Shown here piece by piece: positions 1-7,425 of a DNA stretch of 64,000 bases. How positions within the stretch are numbered: position 1 is the first letter of the stretch; each line of letters opens with the position of its first letter. The translations under genes and the position numbers were made by a program. Under the pieces are notes generated by a model that was not told the DNA's origin, made no database searches, and was given only the letters and a program-made list of their open reading frames with translations. Source of the stretch: Mechercharimyces sp. CAU 1602 (GTDB taxonomy: Bacteria; Bacillota; Bacilli; Thermoactinomycetales; JANTPT01). Location: the NCBI RefSeq assembly GCF_024753565.1, contig NZ_JANTPT010000003.1, positions 62,001-126,000 of the forward strand, given 5' to 3'.

Positions 1-426
1 TATATTGGAGAGGATAGTAAAGGACATAGACCTGTAGTAATTCACCGTGGGGTTTTAAGCACTATGGAGCGTTTTGTTTCGTTCCTAATAGAGCAGTATA
101 AAGGCGCATTTCCAGTTTGGTTGGCACCCATTCAGGTTCGAATATTAACTGTCAATAAGATTTTTGATGAATATGCGGAAGAAATTTCTGAGAATTTAAG
201 TGAAGCTGGTATTCGAGTTGAAATGGATTCAAGTGATGAGAAATTAGGTTATAAAATAAGGAAGTCTCAGACCGAAAAAATTCCCTATACTATAGTTCTT
301 GGTGAGAAAGAAAGGGAGAGTCGCACTTTAAGTGTTAGGAAGTATGGAGAAGATGAGATTAGTGAAATGTTACTGGAAACTTTCTTAATGAATTTACTTG
401 AAGAAGATAAATTGAGGAAGATATGA
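1..426 (+). CDS. thrS: Threonyl-tRNA synthetase, C-terminal part (5' end outside window)
   Basis: The reading frame is open from base 1 and ends at TGA 424-426, so only the last 141 codons are present. They cover the end of the class II catalytic core (the IHRGVLSTMERF stretch is motif 3-like) and the anticodon-binding domain (WLAPIQVRIL, then alternating strands and helices ending in SVRKYGEDE). The enzyme charges tRNA-Thr in the cytoplasm. The C-terminus is intact and is followed within 20-80 bp by an insertion sequence. Whether this is the housekeeping copy or a second, accessory thrS cannot be judged from the fragment. Confidence 0.93.
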   Translation, partial: YIGEDSKGHRPVVIHRGVLSTMERFVSFLIEQYKGAFPVWLAPIQVRILTVNKIFDEYAEEISENLSEAGIRVEMDSSDEKLGYKIRKSQTEKIPYTIVLGEKERESRTLSVRKYGEDEISEMLLETFLMNLLEEDKLRKI

Positions 427-506
427 TAGGTGTAAAATCTGAGTGTTAGTCTAAAAAGTGGACACAAAGAATTGAGAATGCCACAATAAAAGCAAATCAA
501 TTCGAG

Positions 507-800
507 GTGTTCGAAATGAAAAGATATGATCGGGAATTTAAAAAGCAGACGGTCGAGATGATTCAAGAAGAAGGGAAGTCGGTCGCACAAGTCGCTCGTG
601 AGTTAGGTATTTCGAATATAACCTTGTATTATTGGGTCCGGCAATACAAGCAAGATCGGAAAGAAGCGTTCCCGGGAAGCGGGAATCTGAAGCCCTCTGA
701 TCGTGAATATCAGGAGTTACAGAAGCGCATTCGTGATCTGGAGGAGGAGAATGCCATCTTAAAAAAGGCTACGCACTTCTTCACAAAAGACCGGAAGTGA
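507..800 (+). CDS. IS3-family transposase OrfA (helix-turn-helix)
   Basis: A 97-residue protein with the N-terminal HTH_Tnp_1 pattern (YDREFKKQTVEMIQEEG, then VAQVARELGISNITLYYWVRQ as the DNA-binding helix-turn-helix) and a C-terminal leucine-zipper-like coiled coil (about residues 70-92, LQKRIRDLEEENAILKKA). In this family OrfA binds the terminal repeats and is joined to OrfB by a programmed -1 frameshift. Start ATG 507 has no strong ribosome-binding site but matches the family N-terminus. This frame looks intact although its OrfB partner is broken. Confidence 0.9.
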   Translation: MFEMKRYDREFKKQTVEMIQEEGKSVAQVARELGISNITLYYWVRQYKQDRKEAFPGSGNLKPSDREYQELQKRIRDLEEENAILKKATHFFTKDRK

Positions 801-1656
801 TCTACTCCTTCATCGATCAAAACCGCTCTTACTTCCGGGTGGAGAAGATGTGTCAGGTGATGCAAGTATCTAAGAGCGGTTATTATGAGTGGAGGAATCG
901 CCCCATGAGTCGGCAGAAACAGCGGAGAAAACAGATTGTAGAACGTGTAGGGCATCTCTTCCTCGCCTCCCGTCGTCTTTATGGGAGTCCGAAGATCACG
1001 AAGATGTTGGGAAAAGAAGGCCTTCGTGTCTCACAGAAAACCGTTGCTAGAGTCATGAAGGAAAAGGGCTATTTCTCACGAACCGTCAAGAAATACAAAG
1101 CCACGACGCAATCCAAACATGACTATCCTGTTCATAAGAACATTCTTAACCAATCCTTCATCGCCCAGCGTCCCGATGAAGTGTGGATGGCGGACATGAC
1201 TTTTGTTCCGACACAAGAGGGATGGCTCTATCTCGCCAGTATTATGGATCTTTACACGCGAAAAATTGTGGGTTGGTATGCGGATCGTCGGATGACCAAA
1301 GAACTCGTCTTGAAAGCCTTAGATCGCGCTTATGACCAGCAAAGACCGAAGGAATCCGTTCTCCATCACTCTGATCGCGGAAGCCAGTACGCTTCTCATG
1401 AATACCAAGATCGACTCCAGCAATACGCAATGCAAGGAAGCATGAGCCGAAAGGGGAACTGCTACGACAACGCTTGCATTGATCCTTCCATAGCATCATC
1501 AAACGAGAGCTCGTTTATCTCTCTCGCTTCGAGACCCGAAAACAGGCTCAACAAAGCATCTTTGAATACATCGAATGTTTCTATAACAAGAAAAGAGTTC
1601 ACTCATCGCTTGACTATTGTGGAGTTAGTATAGTTTTGTGGACACAAAAAGGTTAA
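797..1656 (+). pseudogene. IS3-family transposase OrfB, frameshifted in the DDE catalytic site
   Basis: The frame starts at GTG 797 inside the orfA stop. It carries the HTH_21 region (RLYGSPKITKMLGKEGL) and an rve/DDE integrase core: first Asp in VWMADMTFVP, second Asp in HHSDRGSQYAS. At about 1481, right after the CYDNACI motif, one base is missing: the read frame continues as DPSIASS and stops at 1633, whereas the next frame gives [17 protein letters not shown] and RVHSSLDY to TAA 1656. The lost base removes the catalytic Glu of the normal ESFHS motif, so the protein should be inactive. A sequencing error is an alternative. Confidence 0.85.
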
Positions 1657-2462
1657 GTCCCTAAAATGAAGATAAATAAGGGGGATGTGTCCGGATGGAA
1701 CAAAAAACGAATGGGAAATACAATCGGGAGTTCAAAGAAATGGTGGTCGAGCTTTACCAATCGGGCCAATCGGTTCGAAAATGAAGTAGCGAATATGGCC
1801 TATTGGAAGTGACGACTTATAAATGGATCAAAGCCTTCACTCCCATCGCCGTACTACCGATCGTTGAATCAAAAACCATCTTCTCGTGACCGGGAGAACC
1901 AGAAATTGAAGTGAATGATCCTTGAGATTTACCTAAAAAGCAAACAGCGCTATGGGGCACCCAAAATCCATTGGATGCTGTATCATCAAGGGCTGTCGTT
2001 GAGCCTAAAGCGAGTGCAGCGCTTGATGCGTAAAATGGGCATCTTCACGATCACCCATAAGAAATTTCGACCCTATTCGAAGAAGACATCCATCCAAGAA
2101 CGCAAGAACCTCTTAAAGAGGGGCTTCACCACAACGGGATTGAATCAGAAGTGGGTAACGGATCTGACCCAATTCCTTCAACAAAAGGGCACCCAGCAAT
2201 CCTTCAGTGCAAAAGGATATCCCTATGACAATGCCTGTATCGAGTCTTTCCATGCCATTTTAAAAAAAGAAGAAGTTCATCATAGGTGCTATCAAGACTT
2301 TGGTGAGGCAAAAATGGCAATCTTTCAATTCATTGAGGGCTGGTATAACCGAAACCGAGTTCATAGTGGACTCGGTTTTCTCACCCCTCAACAGTTTGAG
2401 GATCAACTTTTATCAATCTCTGTCAGCTTAGACTTAACTTTTACTGTCTCACTTATTGACTC
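1636..2462 (+). mobile_element. Decayed IS3-family element, second type
   Basis: The left end (GGACACAAAAAGGTTAAGTC near 1638) and the reverse complement of the right end (GAGACAGTAAAAGTTAAGTC, near 2430-2455) are imperfect inverted repeats, which bounds the element. Internal orfA and orfB are broken. Related remnants occur at 29362-29906 (same strand) and 35505-35800 (opposite strand), so this element type has been active across the accessory region. Confidence 0.75.
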
Positions 2463-2465
2463 AAG
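1695..2465 (+). pseudogene. IS3-family orfA/orfB remnant with internal deletions
   Basis: ATG 1695 opens an OrfA-like N-terminus (NGKYNREFKEMVVELYQSG) that reaches a stop after about 29 codons. After a deletion, OrfB sequence appears (LKSKQRYGAPKIHWMLYHQG, then LNQKWVTDLTQF). The OrfB core then jumps from the first catalytic Asp straight to a region just before KGYPYDNACIESFHAIL, so the second catalytic Asp is missing while the Glu is kept. The tail FQFIEGWYNRNRVHSGLGF is typical of IS3 OrfB. It cannot encode an active transposase. Confidence 0.85.
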
Positions 2466-2629
2466 TCGCCTTGCGGTTGGCGTACTTACTGAAACGAAAG
2501 TAATAATCATATCCTCGGAGTGTATCAAGATCGAATATTGGATCAGCTGAAATCAAAGTCTCCAGCCCCATTGGACAAGTTTGAACATTATGTTATCATG
2601 TAATGTGGAAAATTTGTTTGAGTCGTGGG

Positions 2630-2700
2630 GGTAACCGTCTTCACTAAGAAAGTGGTCGCCTGTTGGAGAGCAATGGGCAGGTCACTTTTCATTTTTGAGC
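2630..2700 (+). other. Hairpin resembling the antisense-RNA terminator at 2840-2897
   Basis: After a GGGGGTAACC stretch the sequence forms an imperfect stem (AAAGTGGTCGCCTG with CAGGTCACTTTT) followed by an AT-rich run. The layout and several words match the hairpin at the end of the putative antitoxin RNA about 200 bp downstream, which suggests a partial older copy of the same RNA unit without its toxin gene. Support is weak. Confidence 0.3.
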
Positions 2701-2739
2701 GCAGTATGGATAATTCACAGTCAATTGTGGTATTATGTT

Positions 2740-2897
2740 TATAGAATGCAAAGTAGCAGGTGCGGTCAACACCTGCCACTCTACGGAGAAATTACATGGA
2801 CACAGAACGGCGTTAAGCCGAACCCATCAGGGTAAGCCTTGAAAAAAGTAGTTCACCCCTTAGGTTTTGCGGACCAGTGGGCGAGCTACTTTTTTAG
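2740..2897 (+). ncRNA. Putative antitoxin RNA antisense to the holin-like toxin 3' end
   Basis: No convincing reading frame occurs here. The strand shows a hairpin (GCAGGTGCGGTCAACACCTGC, about 2758-2778), a conserved-looking GGCGTTAAGCC segment, and a strong terminator-like stem: AAAAAAGTAGTTCACCC paired with GGGCGAGCTACTTTTTT. The terminator overlaps the last codons of the toxin gene on the opposite strand, as in txpA/ratA-type type I systems where the RNA pairs with the toxin mRNA 3' end. The 5' end and promoter are not defined. The RNA role is inference from geometry. Confidence 0.4.
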
Positions 2898-2993
2898 TAT
2901 GTTGAAAACGAACTCTGCTACTTTTAATAGCAATGTAATCAACACTACCACAAAAGTCAGGATAGTCAGAACTTCGGTTCCTGTCATAGGCAT
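2886..2993 (-). CDS. Holin-like type I toxin, 35-residue single-TM peptide
   Basis: The minus strand encodes a 35-residue peptide beginning MPMTGTEVLTILTFVVVL and ending with VFNILKK. It has a short polar start, one strongly hydrophobic segment (about residues 7-30) and a lysine-rich end, the pattern of the small 'putative holin-like toxin' family related to Bacillus TxpA/BsrG/YonT peptides. A GGAGGG ribosome-binding site lies just upstream of ATG 2993; ATG 2987 and 2999 are alternatives. A TATAAT is present on the same strand near 3064-3069. Such peptides disturb the membrane when the antisense RNA is lost. Function here is inferred from size and shape. Confidence 0.6.
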   Translation of the reverse strand: MPMTGTEVLTILTFVVVLITLLLKVAEFVFNILKK

Positions 2994-3142
2994 CACCATC
3001 CCTCCGATGGGGGGATTTTCAGCCTACGCCGCCCGTGGTCAATATGTCCAATTCTCATAATCTATTATATCACAATTTTCCTTCATGATAGAGGACGAAT
3101 ATCAAGAGACGAGAGAGCGTATGCTAGTAGTAGACTCACGTT

Positions 3143-3187
3143 AGAAAAGAGCCGTGAGGGGTCCCATATCTCCCCTACGGCTCTTTT
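3143..3187 (-). terminator. Rho-independent terminator of the HU gene
   Basis: AAAAGAGCCGTGAGGG pairs with CCCCTACGGCTCTTTT directly after the HU stop codon; on the minus strand the stem is followed by a T-rich run. The stop codon abuts the stem. Confidence 0.85.
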
Positions 3188-3460
3188 CTAGTTCAGCGAG
3201 TCTTTTAGCTGTTTCCCTGGTTTAAACGCAGGCACCTTGCTTGCCTTAATTTCGATCTCTTCCCCTGTTTGTGGGTTGCGCCCTTTTCTTGCCGAACGCT
3301 CCCGCACTTCAAAGTTTCCGAAGCCGATTAGTTGCACTATATCCCCTTCACGAAGCGCATCTGTGATAGAGTCAAGCACAGCATCAACCGCATCCGTGGC
3401 ATCCTTCTTGGTTATGTCAGCTTTCTCCGCTACTTTTCCTATGAATTCCGCTTTGTTCAT
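3188..3460 (-). CDS. hup: DNA-binding protein HU
   Basis: A 90-residue protein of exact family length. It begins [16 protein letters not shown] and contains the HU signature [21 protein letters not shown] (residues about 46-66) with the DNA-intercalating proline in RNPQTG. HU is a dimeric histone-like protein that bends DNA and organises the nucleoid. Start ATG 3460 follows an AAAGGAG site. It stands alone between mobile debris and small hypothetical genes, so it may be an accessory second HU copy; the main hbs copy of Bacillales usually sits beside other genes. Confidence 0.95.
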   Translation of the reverse strand: MNKAEFIGKVAEKADITKKDATDAVDAVLDSITDALREGDIVQLIGFGNFEVRERSARKGRNPQTGEEIEIKASKVPAFKPGKQLKDSLN

Positions 3461-3648
3461 GGTATCACTCCTTTTTCATAGCATAGCAGAGCAAAACCGT
3501 GGTATCTAGGGTTTTTTCAAGGAATGGTACTGGATTTCACTTTCATCAATCTACGGCTTTGGAAGGGTTCTTTTTGGTGATTAGAGAAATCAGTTAGCAA
3601 CTGTGGGGCTGGTGAGAGAGTTTACGGTAGGGGAGCGACGGATCAAAC

Positions 3649-3903
3649 ATGAGAAAAATAAATTTGGGAAGGATGAAAGCGGTAGTTATGTCATCGCTTA
3701 TGATGGCATTACCTCTGTTCATCATCTACACGCTTTATAAGCATCCCACGACGGGCTACAACATTGCACGTTTTGAGGCGGAGAGTGAGGGTGTTTCACT
3801 CCAACTGGCTGGGTATTACTTAGGAGCGTTTGCATCGACATTCACTGTCGTAATGATTTTTTGGTTTTGTCGAAACAAACTCCGAGGGGTTCATCAAAAT
3901 TGA
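3649..3903 (+). CDS. Small membrane protein, unknown function
   Basis: 84 residues with two predicted membrane segments, about 12-30 (VVMSSLMMALPLFIIYTLY) and 55-73 (YYLGAFASTFTVVMIFWFC), and a basic C-terminus. A GGGGAG stretch 14-18 bp upstream could serve as a ribosome-binding site for ATG 3649. No family is recognised. A short terminator follows. It is isolated and could be part of the phage- or plasmid-like patch that continues to about 7.1 kb. Confidence 0.5.
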   Translation: MRKINLGRMKAVVMSSLMMALPLFIIYTLYKHPTTGYNIARFEAESEGVSLQLAGYYLGAFASTFTVVMIFWFCRNKLRGVHQN

Positions 3904-3915
3904 TTAGTGCATGAG

Positions 3916-3943
3916 GAACGTTGAGAAATCAGCGTTCTTTTTT
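3916..3943 (+). terminator. Short hairpin terminator
   Basis: GAACG pairs with CGTTC across a 12-base loop and is followed by a T-run. The stem is short, so termination strength is doubtful. Confidence 0.4.
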
Positions 3944-4179
3944 GTTGGCTTATACAAGGGAAGATAGAAGGCATCCCACCTAAGACGAGAAAGGACGGGT
4001 GGCGGATCACGGATGAGGCTCTTCAAGCGTTCATATATGGTCATGCACCTGCCGTAAGGGACCTTATGGATAAGAATGAAAATGCAATCCAACTTGCAAA
4101 TGAGCTTCGAGAGCGAGTGGAGCAGTTGGAGGTGGAGAGGTGGAGAATGAACGGCTTCGAGGCAACACAACGGAAGTAG
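3925..4179 (+). pseudogene. 5'-truncated excisionase/HTH-like fragment
   Basis: In this frame, after the stop at 3922-3924, the sequence reads WLIQGKIEGIPPKTRKDGW then RITDEALQAFI, the hallmark of MerR/excisionase-type winged HTH proteins of mobile elements (the second helix and wing followed by a downstream helix), then a coiled coil (LANELRERVEQLEVERW). The first helix and any start codon are missing, so it is a 3' fragment. It overlaps the next gene by 40 bp, as phage genes often do, which suggests the downstream gene came with it. Confidence 0.5.
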
Positions 4180-4541
4180 TCAATGAAAGAGCAATCATCC
4201 AGCAGGCAAAGGAAGAGGCACGCAAGGAATATTGGCTAAAGAAGGTCTGGACGTGCCGTGATGGGCATGTAGATCTAGGGAAGGGACATATCCGTGAAGC
4301 CTGCAAGCATCGGCAACTGGAGAAGCACGTTGTTGATCGGCTGATATGGTTCATATTTGAGAAGTGGAAGCCTGTTACGCTCCAGCAGGGGAAGTTGCGG
4401 TTCTATTACATGGACGGCTACGTCTACTTCTACGACAATGATTACAGGCTACCCTTTGAGGGGATCGTTCCAGAGAAGGGCGAGGTGGCTTTGGGGCTGG
4501 TGGACTATATACTAGAGAGAAAGAAAATATGGGATGAGTGA
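4140..4541 (+). CDS. Hypothetical protein of mobile-element type
   Basis: 133 residues starting at GTG 4140, preceded by a GGAGGTGGAG site. The N-terminal third is charged and helical (NERAIIQQAKEEARKEYWLKK); the C-terminal part is rich in aromatic residues (FYYMDGYVYFYDNDYRLPF). No known family is recognised. It overlaps the end of the excisionase-like fragment, which places it in a phage or integrative-element remnant. Confidence 0.5.
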   Translation: MENERLRGNTTEVVNERAIIQQAKEEARKEYWLKKVWTCRDGHVDLGKGHIREACKHRQLEKHVVDRLIWFIFEKWKPVTLQQGKLRFYYMDGYVYFYDNDYRLPFEGIVPEKGEVALGLVDYILERKKIWDE

Positions 4542-4688
4542 TGCAACATATGTTGTATATAACCTAAACAAAAACCAGACAAAGAAAGTCACCTCTCTTC
4601 GTCTGACTAAGCCCTGACCCGTGTTATTGTATGTGCGAGGTGGTTCAAAGCGGATTGTACGGTCGCCATATGGGTGCCAGTGAAGCAG

Positions 4689-4889
4689 TCACTTCGGTTC
4701 TCCCGTATTATTGTTCTTTTGTTTACTCGAATATGTTCCAGTCAAAGCGACGCCTATACCAATAGGTAAGCCTATTGCCCAATTATCCAAGCTGACACTC
4801 AATGAAATTGCCAAAGATATGCCTATTATCCACCACAAATAGTGAGTGTCTTTCTTTTTTTCATCCAAAAACAATACCCCCTTGTTCAT
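4689..4889 (-). CDS. Small membrane protein, unknown function
   Basis: 66 residues with a charged N-terminus (DEKKKDTHY), then two short hydrophobic segments (WWIIGISLAISLSVSL and AIGLPIGIGVALTG) and a polar Asn/Lys tail. ATG 4889 has no obvious ribosome-binding site; a TTG start 21 bp further in follows a run of five G and may be the true start. No family recognised. Confidence 0.4.
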   Translation of the reverse strand: MNKGVLFLDEKKKDTHYLWWIIGISLAISLSVSLDNWAIGLPIGIGVALTGTYSSKQKNNNTGEPK

Positions 4890-4910
4890 TCGGCTAAAGT
4901 CTTGGGTTCC

Positions 4911-5168
4911 TTAAATTGTTGAGTGTTGTCTTTTTTCTTTTAACTCTTGCTTCTCCTCCCATTGCTTTACGCTCAAATTCTCTGCTCGATGCAGACGGTT
5001 GTCATTAATCATCATATTGAGGTGGAACCGTGTCAACTCTTCCAATCCTTTTTCCTTTCGCATCCTCTTCAGTATCAGTGTACGAGGCATCCCAGACTTG
5101 AACAGGGACCTCAACAGAAGGACTTGTTTTGCTTTCAACTTTGGTGTCGGGTCGTTCCAGCGAAGCAT
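4911..5168 (-). CDS. Hypothetical basic protein, third gene of a ParB-like operon
   Basis: 85 residues, strongly basic, mostly helical (KQVLLLRSLFKSGMPRTLI, then LKRMRKEKGLEELTRFH). The region KSGMPRTLILKRMRKEKGL resembles a short helix-turn-helix but this is not certain. ATG 5168 follows AAAGGAGTG; a longer frame from GTG 5186 lacks such a site. It lies 18 bp after the zinc-finger-like gene upstream, so the three genes 6052 to 4911 are probably co-transcribed. Confidence 0.5.
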   Translation of the reverse strand: MLRWNDPTPKLKAKQVLLLRSLFKSGMPRTLILKRMRKEKGLEELTRFHLNMMINDNRLHRAENLSVKQWEEKQELKEKRQHSTI

Positions 5169-5186
5169 GTAAATCACTCCTTTCAC

Positions 5187-5669
5187 CTAAGACAGCTTCA
5201 ACACAGGTTGTGGGAGGTTACGAGTCTTCTCTTGTGGCTTTAGTTCCAGTCTGGGTGAAGGGTAAATTTTGTGCGCAGATCTAATCACTCTGGATTTTCC
5301 GTTTCGACTAACGTAAAAGCTCCCGACCCCCGGTAGCCAATACTTTCTGGTTACCTTCCCAGAACTCAAGATCACGCCATGCCTTCGTAATCCTTTGATG
5401 AACCACTCTTCAATGGTCTCTTCCCCCAGCCCCACAGGACTCTTCTCTTCCAGCTCTCGAAGCACCTTTGGACTAATCTCAATTGGGGCCGCTAAAAAGT
5501 CAGGTTGCCCACGAAAACAATCGATACAAACCAGATGATGAGCATTTGTTTCTGATGAAGGGTAGCCCTTTCTTTTGAATGTACGGTTATATTCCCGATG
5601 CATGGCACGCTTGCAAACCTCACACCGACCATCCTCCAACTCCCACACTTTGAGTTGAACTTTCTTCAA
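5187..5669 (-). CDS. HNH-like zinc-binding protein
   Basis: 160 residues. The N-terminal 60 residues hold two Cys pairs, GRCEVCKRAM and HHLVCIDCFRG, with a His-His before the second pair, which resembles the zinc-binding frame of HNH/restriction-type domains, although the catalytic pattern is not complete enough to claim nuclease activity. The rest (WFIKGLRRHGVILSSGKV) looks like a winged-helix segment. The start is TTG 5669, coupled to the upstream stop at 5675-5677 and with AAAGGAGGAG about 12 bp upstream. Confidence 0.5.
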   Translation of the reverse strand: MKKVQLKVWELEDGRCEVCKRAMHREYNRTFKRKGYPSSETNAHHLVCIDCFRGQPDFLAAPIEISPKVLRELEEKSPVGLGEETIEEWFIKGLRRHGVILSSGKVTRKYWLPGVGSFYVSRNGKSRVIRSAHKIYPSPRLELKPQEKTRNLPQPVLKLS

Positions 5670-5674
5670 TTCAG

Positions 5675-6052
5675 CTAGATACTCCTCCTTTGGCAGTCTC
5701 TTTTGAGGTGAATTGCTATTTTCTTTTGCTGTTGCTTCAGTTCTTTGGAAGTAGACTTGCTCTTCATCGATGGTTTCCTCTTAATGGGTGGTTTTCTTTT
5801 GTTGCGGGTGGGCACAGGCTTGGTTCCATATCGAACAGGGATGGACTCCTTCCCTAGCTCCTTAGACGCTAAGTAGCGTGTGTAGCTATCCACTAACATA
5901 AGAGTCTCAGGATGGACGACAACTGGAGAATCCTCGGTTCCGCTTTGTTGACGTTGGATGGCTAACTCTATCTTCTCTTTCCTCGGTGGACGCTGTTCAA
6001 ACACTTCTGGAATTTTGATGTCGTAGATCTTCAGGATGGTTGCCACAGCCAT
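5675..6052 (-). CDS. ParB/sulfiredoxin-like domain protein
   Basis: 125 residues. The N-terminal 80 residues follow the ParB N-terminal (ParB/Srx) fold: strand IYDIKIPEVF, a helix (KEKIELAIQRQ), then SPVVVHPETLMLVDSYTRYLA and ESIPVRYGT. In this superfamily the segment binds CTP or acts as nuclease; the catalytic residues cannot be assigned here. The C-terminus is a basic Lys/Arg tail without a DNA-binding HTH, so it is not a complete partition ParB. ATG 6052 follows an AAGGGTGA site and is the first gene of the operon. Confidence 0.55.
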   Translation of the reverse strand: MAVATILKIYDIKIPEVFEQRPPRKEKIELAIQRQQSGTEDSPVVVHPETLMLVDSYTRYLASKELGKESIPVRYGTKPVPTRNKRKPPIKRKPSMKSKSTSKELKQQQKKIAIHLKRDCQRRSI

Positions 6053-6438
6053 GAATGGGTCACCCTTTCTACTAACCTCATATTTAGTATATATCCTAGT
6101 CCAATTGGAAAGAAACCTTCTTTTCCACTAACTGGAGAGGCAGCGCCGACTCCAATTTTTCTAGCTCAATTAGGAGAATCATGTAGAATTTCTCCCTCTC
6201 ATATCCCCTTATAAGCAGTTTGATGGTAAAGTTAATCTCTTTCCTTTCAATATAGATTAGAATGGATTAGAGGGGCTATTACCTCCGTCATAGGGGCTAT
6301 ATCTATTCTCGTCATGCAGAATCTCTATCCTCTCTACAGTGAAAAAAATCCATATATTGAACCTAGTAGACAGGATTCATAGATATGCGATACCATGATA
6401 GAAAGAAATGAAAAATATAGAAACGGAAGGACGACAAA
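6053..6438. other. Region without a recognisable gene
   Basis: AT-rich sequence that should hold the promoter of the minus-strand ParB-like operon near 6060-6110. No credible reading frame was found on either strand. Confidence 0.5.
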
Positions 6439-6476
6439 AAAGACCGTTACGAGTTTGGCGACAAGGAACGGTCTTT
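6433..6476 (-). terminator. Rho-independent terminator, minus strand
   Basis: AAAGACCGTT (6439-6448) pairs with AACGGTCTTT (6467-6476). On the minus strand the stem is followed by six T, which suits the frameshifted gene at 6598-6839. Confidence 0.75.
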
Positions 6477-6597
6477 CGGCTCAATTATATTTAATTGAAA
6501 CGGATAAACAATGTTAAACTCGCGCTCCTCTTTTGATAATATCCAAACACTTTCAAGGATAGCCATCTGCGAAATCTCTGATGTTTATAGTATAGAT

Positions 6598-6839
6598 TCA
6601 TATAAGAACCCCAATCCCAGATTGCTTTAAGTCAGCCTCCAACTCGTCAATTTGCCGACAAATGTCATGGTGCCAGTCAATATCGTTTGTTTGGTACGCT
6701 TGATAAGAAAGCTCATAGAGCGAATTGGCTTTGCGATACAATTCCTCTCTGTATTTCTTAGTTCACGTACCTCCTCTTGACTAAGAGGGCGATCCGAACC
6801 CGTTTCTAGTATCAATGCAATTTTTTGCGGAAGGGTCAT
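6598..6839 (-). pseudogene. Small helical protein gene broken by a one-base frameshift
   Basis: ATG 6839 follows GGGAGGTAAAAGG and opens with MTLPQKIALILETGSD, PLSQEEVRELRN. Near 6747 the frame switches into low-quality sequence, while the next frame continues naturally as YREELYRKANSLYELSYQA, then DIDWHHDICRQIDELEAD and ends at TGA 6598-6600. A single missing base therefore splits a protein of about 80 residues, helical and charged, of no recognised family. The repaired gene would end just before a good terminator. Sequencing error is possible. Confidence 0.6.
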
Positions 6840-6861
6840 GCCTTTTACCTCCCTCATTTTC

Positions 6862-6888
6862 CACCCGGTACCGAATTGATACCGGGTG
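6862..6888. promoter_or_regulatory. Perfect palindrome, operator candidate
   Basis: CACCCGGTA and TACCGGGTG are perfect 9-bp inverted repeats separated by 9 bases. They lie between a minus-strand gene (6839) and a plus-strand XRE-type regulator (from about 6932), the usual place for a repressor operator serving divergent promoters. Confidence 0.5.
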
Positions 6889-6931
6889 TGGTAGAATTAA
6901 GACTCGATAAGTTTTTCTAAGTGCGGTGTAA

Positions 6932-7147
6932 CGGGTTGCCTCCGGTGAACGGATATTTCTACGACTCAAAGAAAATGGTACTCCGATCACTCAAGTCCTA
7001 ATAGCAGAAAAGTTAGAAGTGAGCAAGCAACAAGTCAGCCTGTGGGTAACCGGGAAATCCTATCCTCGATGTGAGAAATTGTTCGAACTAGCCCATCTTC
7101 TTCAATGTAAGGTAGACGATCTGTACGAATTTACCGAAGAAAAATAG
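6932..7147 (+). CDS. XRE/Cro-family regulator, start not resolved
   Basis: The frame ending at TAG 7145-7147 reads RLKENGTPITQVLIAEKLEV, then SKQQVSLWVTGKSYPRCEKLFELA and LLQCKVDDLYEF. This is a complete Cro/C1-type helix-turn-helix: QVLIAEKLEVSKQQVSLWVTG is helix 2-turn-helix 3. No ATG, GTG or TTG lies between the upstream stop at 6929-6931 and the HTH in this frame, whereas GTG 6946 in a neighbouring frame would suit; a one-base indel near 6955-6961 may have broken the 5' end. It probably binds the palindrome upstream. A good terminator follows. Confidence 0.55.
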   Translation, partial: RVASGERIFLRLKENGTPITQVLIAEKLEVSKQQVSLWVTGKSYPRCEKLFELAHLLQCKVDDLYEFTEEK

Positions 7148-7230
7148 CCTGTCACCACTCATACAGGCTAGAAGCGATTTTAACGCATTTAATGATTTTT
7201 CATAGGCAAATACATTAGGACCAGCAACAA

Positions 7231-7265
7231 AAGCCCTCTTGTCGGAAATTAGAAGGGCTTTTTTA
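7231..7265 (+). terminator. Rho-independent terminator
   Basis: AAGCCCTCT pairs with AGAAGGGCTT and is followed by seven T on the plus strand; it follows the XRE-type regulator. Confidence 0.8.
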
Positions 7266-7394
7266 TATTGTGCCAGTTGTAAAACACACTTTCCTGAGCC
7301 GACTGGATCAGACGAAAATTACAGTGGAAAAACAGTAGTACGCATGCCCAAAAGCTTGCACAAACGCTTAGCTATAGTCTATATAAACTAATCA

Positions 7395-7422
7395 AATAGC
7401 CTGGCAGCAATGCCAGGCTATT
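7395..7422. terminator. Bidirectional terminator
   Basis: AATAGCCTGGCA pairs perfectly with TGCCAGGCTATT across a four-base loop. It sits just downstream of the minus-strand lipoprotein gene. Confidence 0.75.
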
Positions 7423-7425
7423 CTT

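Larger units (their letters stand above)
442..1656 (+). mobile_element. IS3-family insertion sequence (IS150-like), inactive
   Basis: Two overlapping frames, orfA (507-800) and orfB (from 797), form the typical IS3-family arrangement with a GTGA overlap. The left end lies near 442-480, where a GTGGACACAAAG stretch is seen, but no clean matching terminal inverted repeat was found on the right, probably because a second IS3-type element begins at about 1636 and has removed or replaced that end. Boundaries are approximate. The element is inactive because orfB carries a frameshift at the catalytic glutamate. Confidence 0.8.

Noticed and set aside
285-590. Minus-strand frame over the thrS end
   Set aside because: Antisense shadow of thrS; Phe/Leu/Ser-rich composition and no ribosome-binding site.
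2588-2779. Minus-strand 63-codon frame near the toxin region
   Set aside because: Overlaps the hairpins and putative RNA; no ribosome-binding site and no protein-like pattern.
2839-3060. Plus-strand 73-codon frame across the toxin gene
   Set aside because: Antisense to the holin-like peptide and through the terminator stem; the minus-strand peptide has the better ribosome-binding site and family pattern.
5187-5669. Calling the Cys-rich protein an active HNH nuclease
   Set aside because: The Cys pairs are visible but the catalytic His-Asn-His order is not complete.
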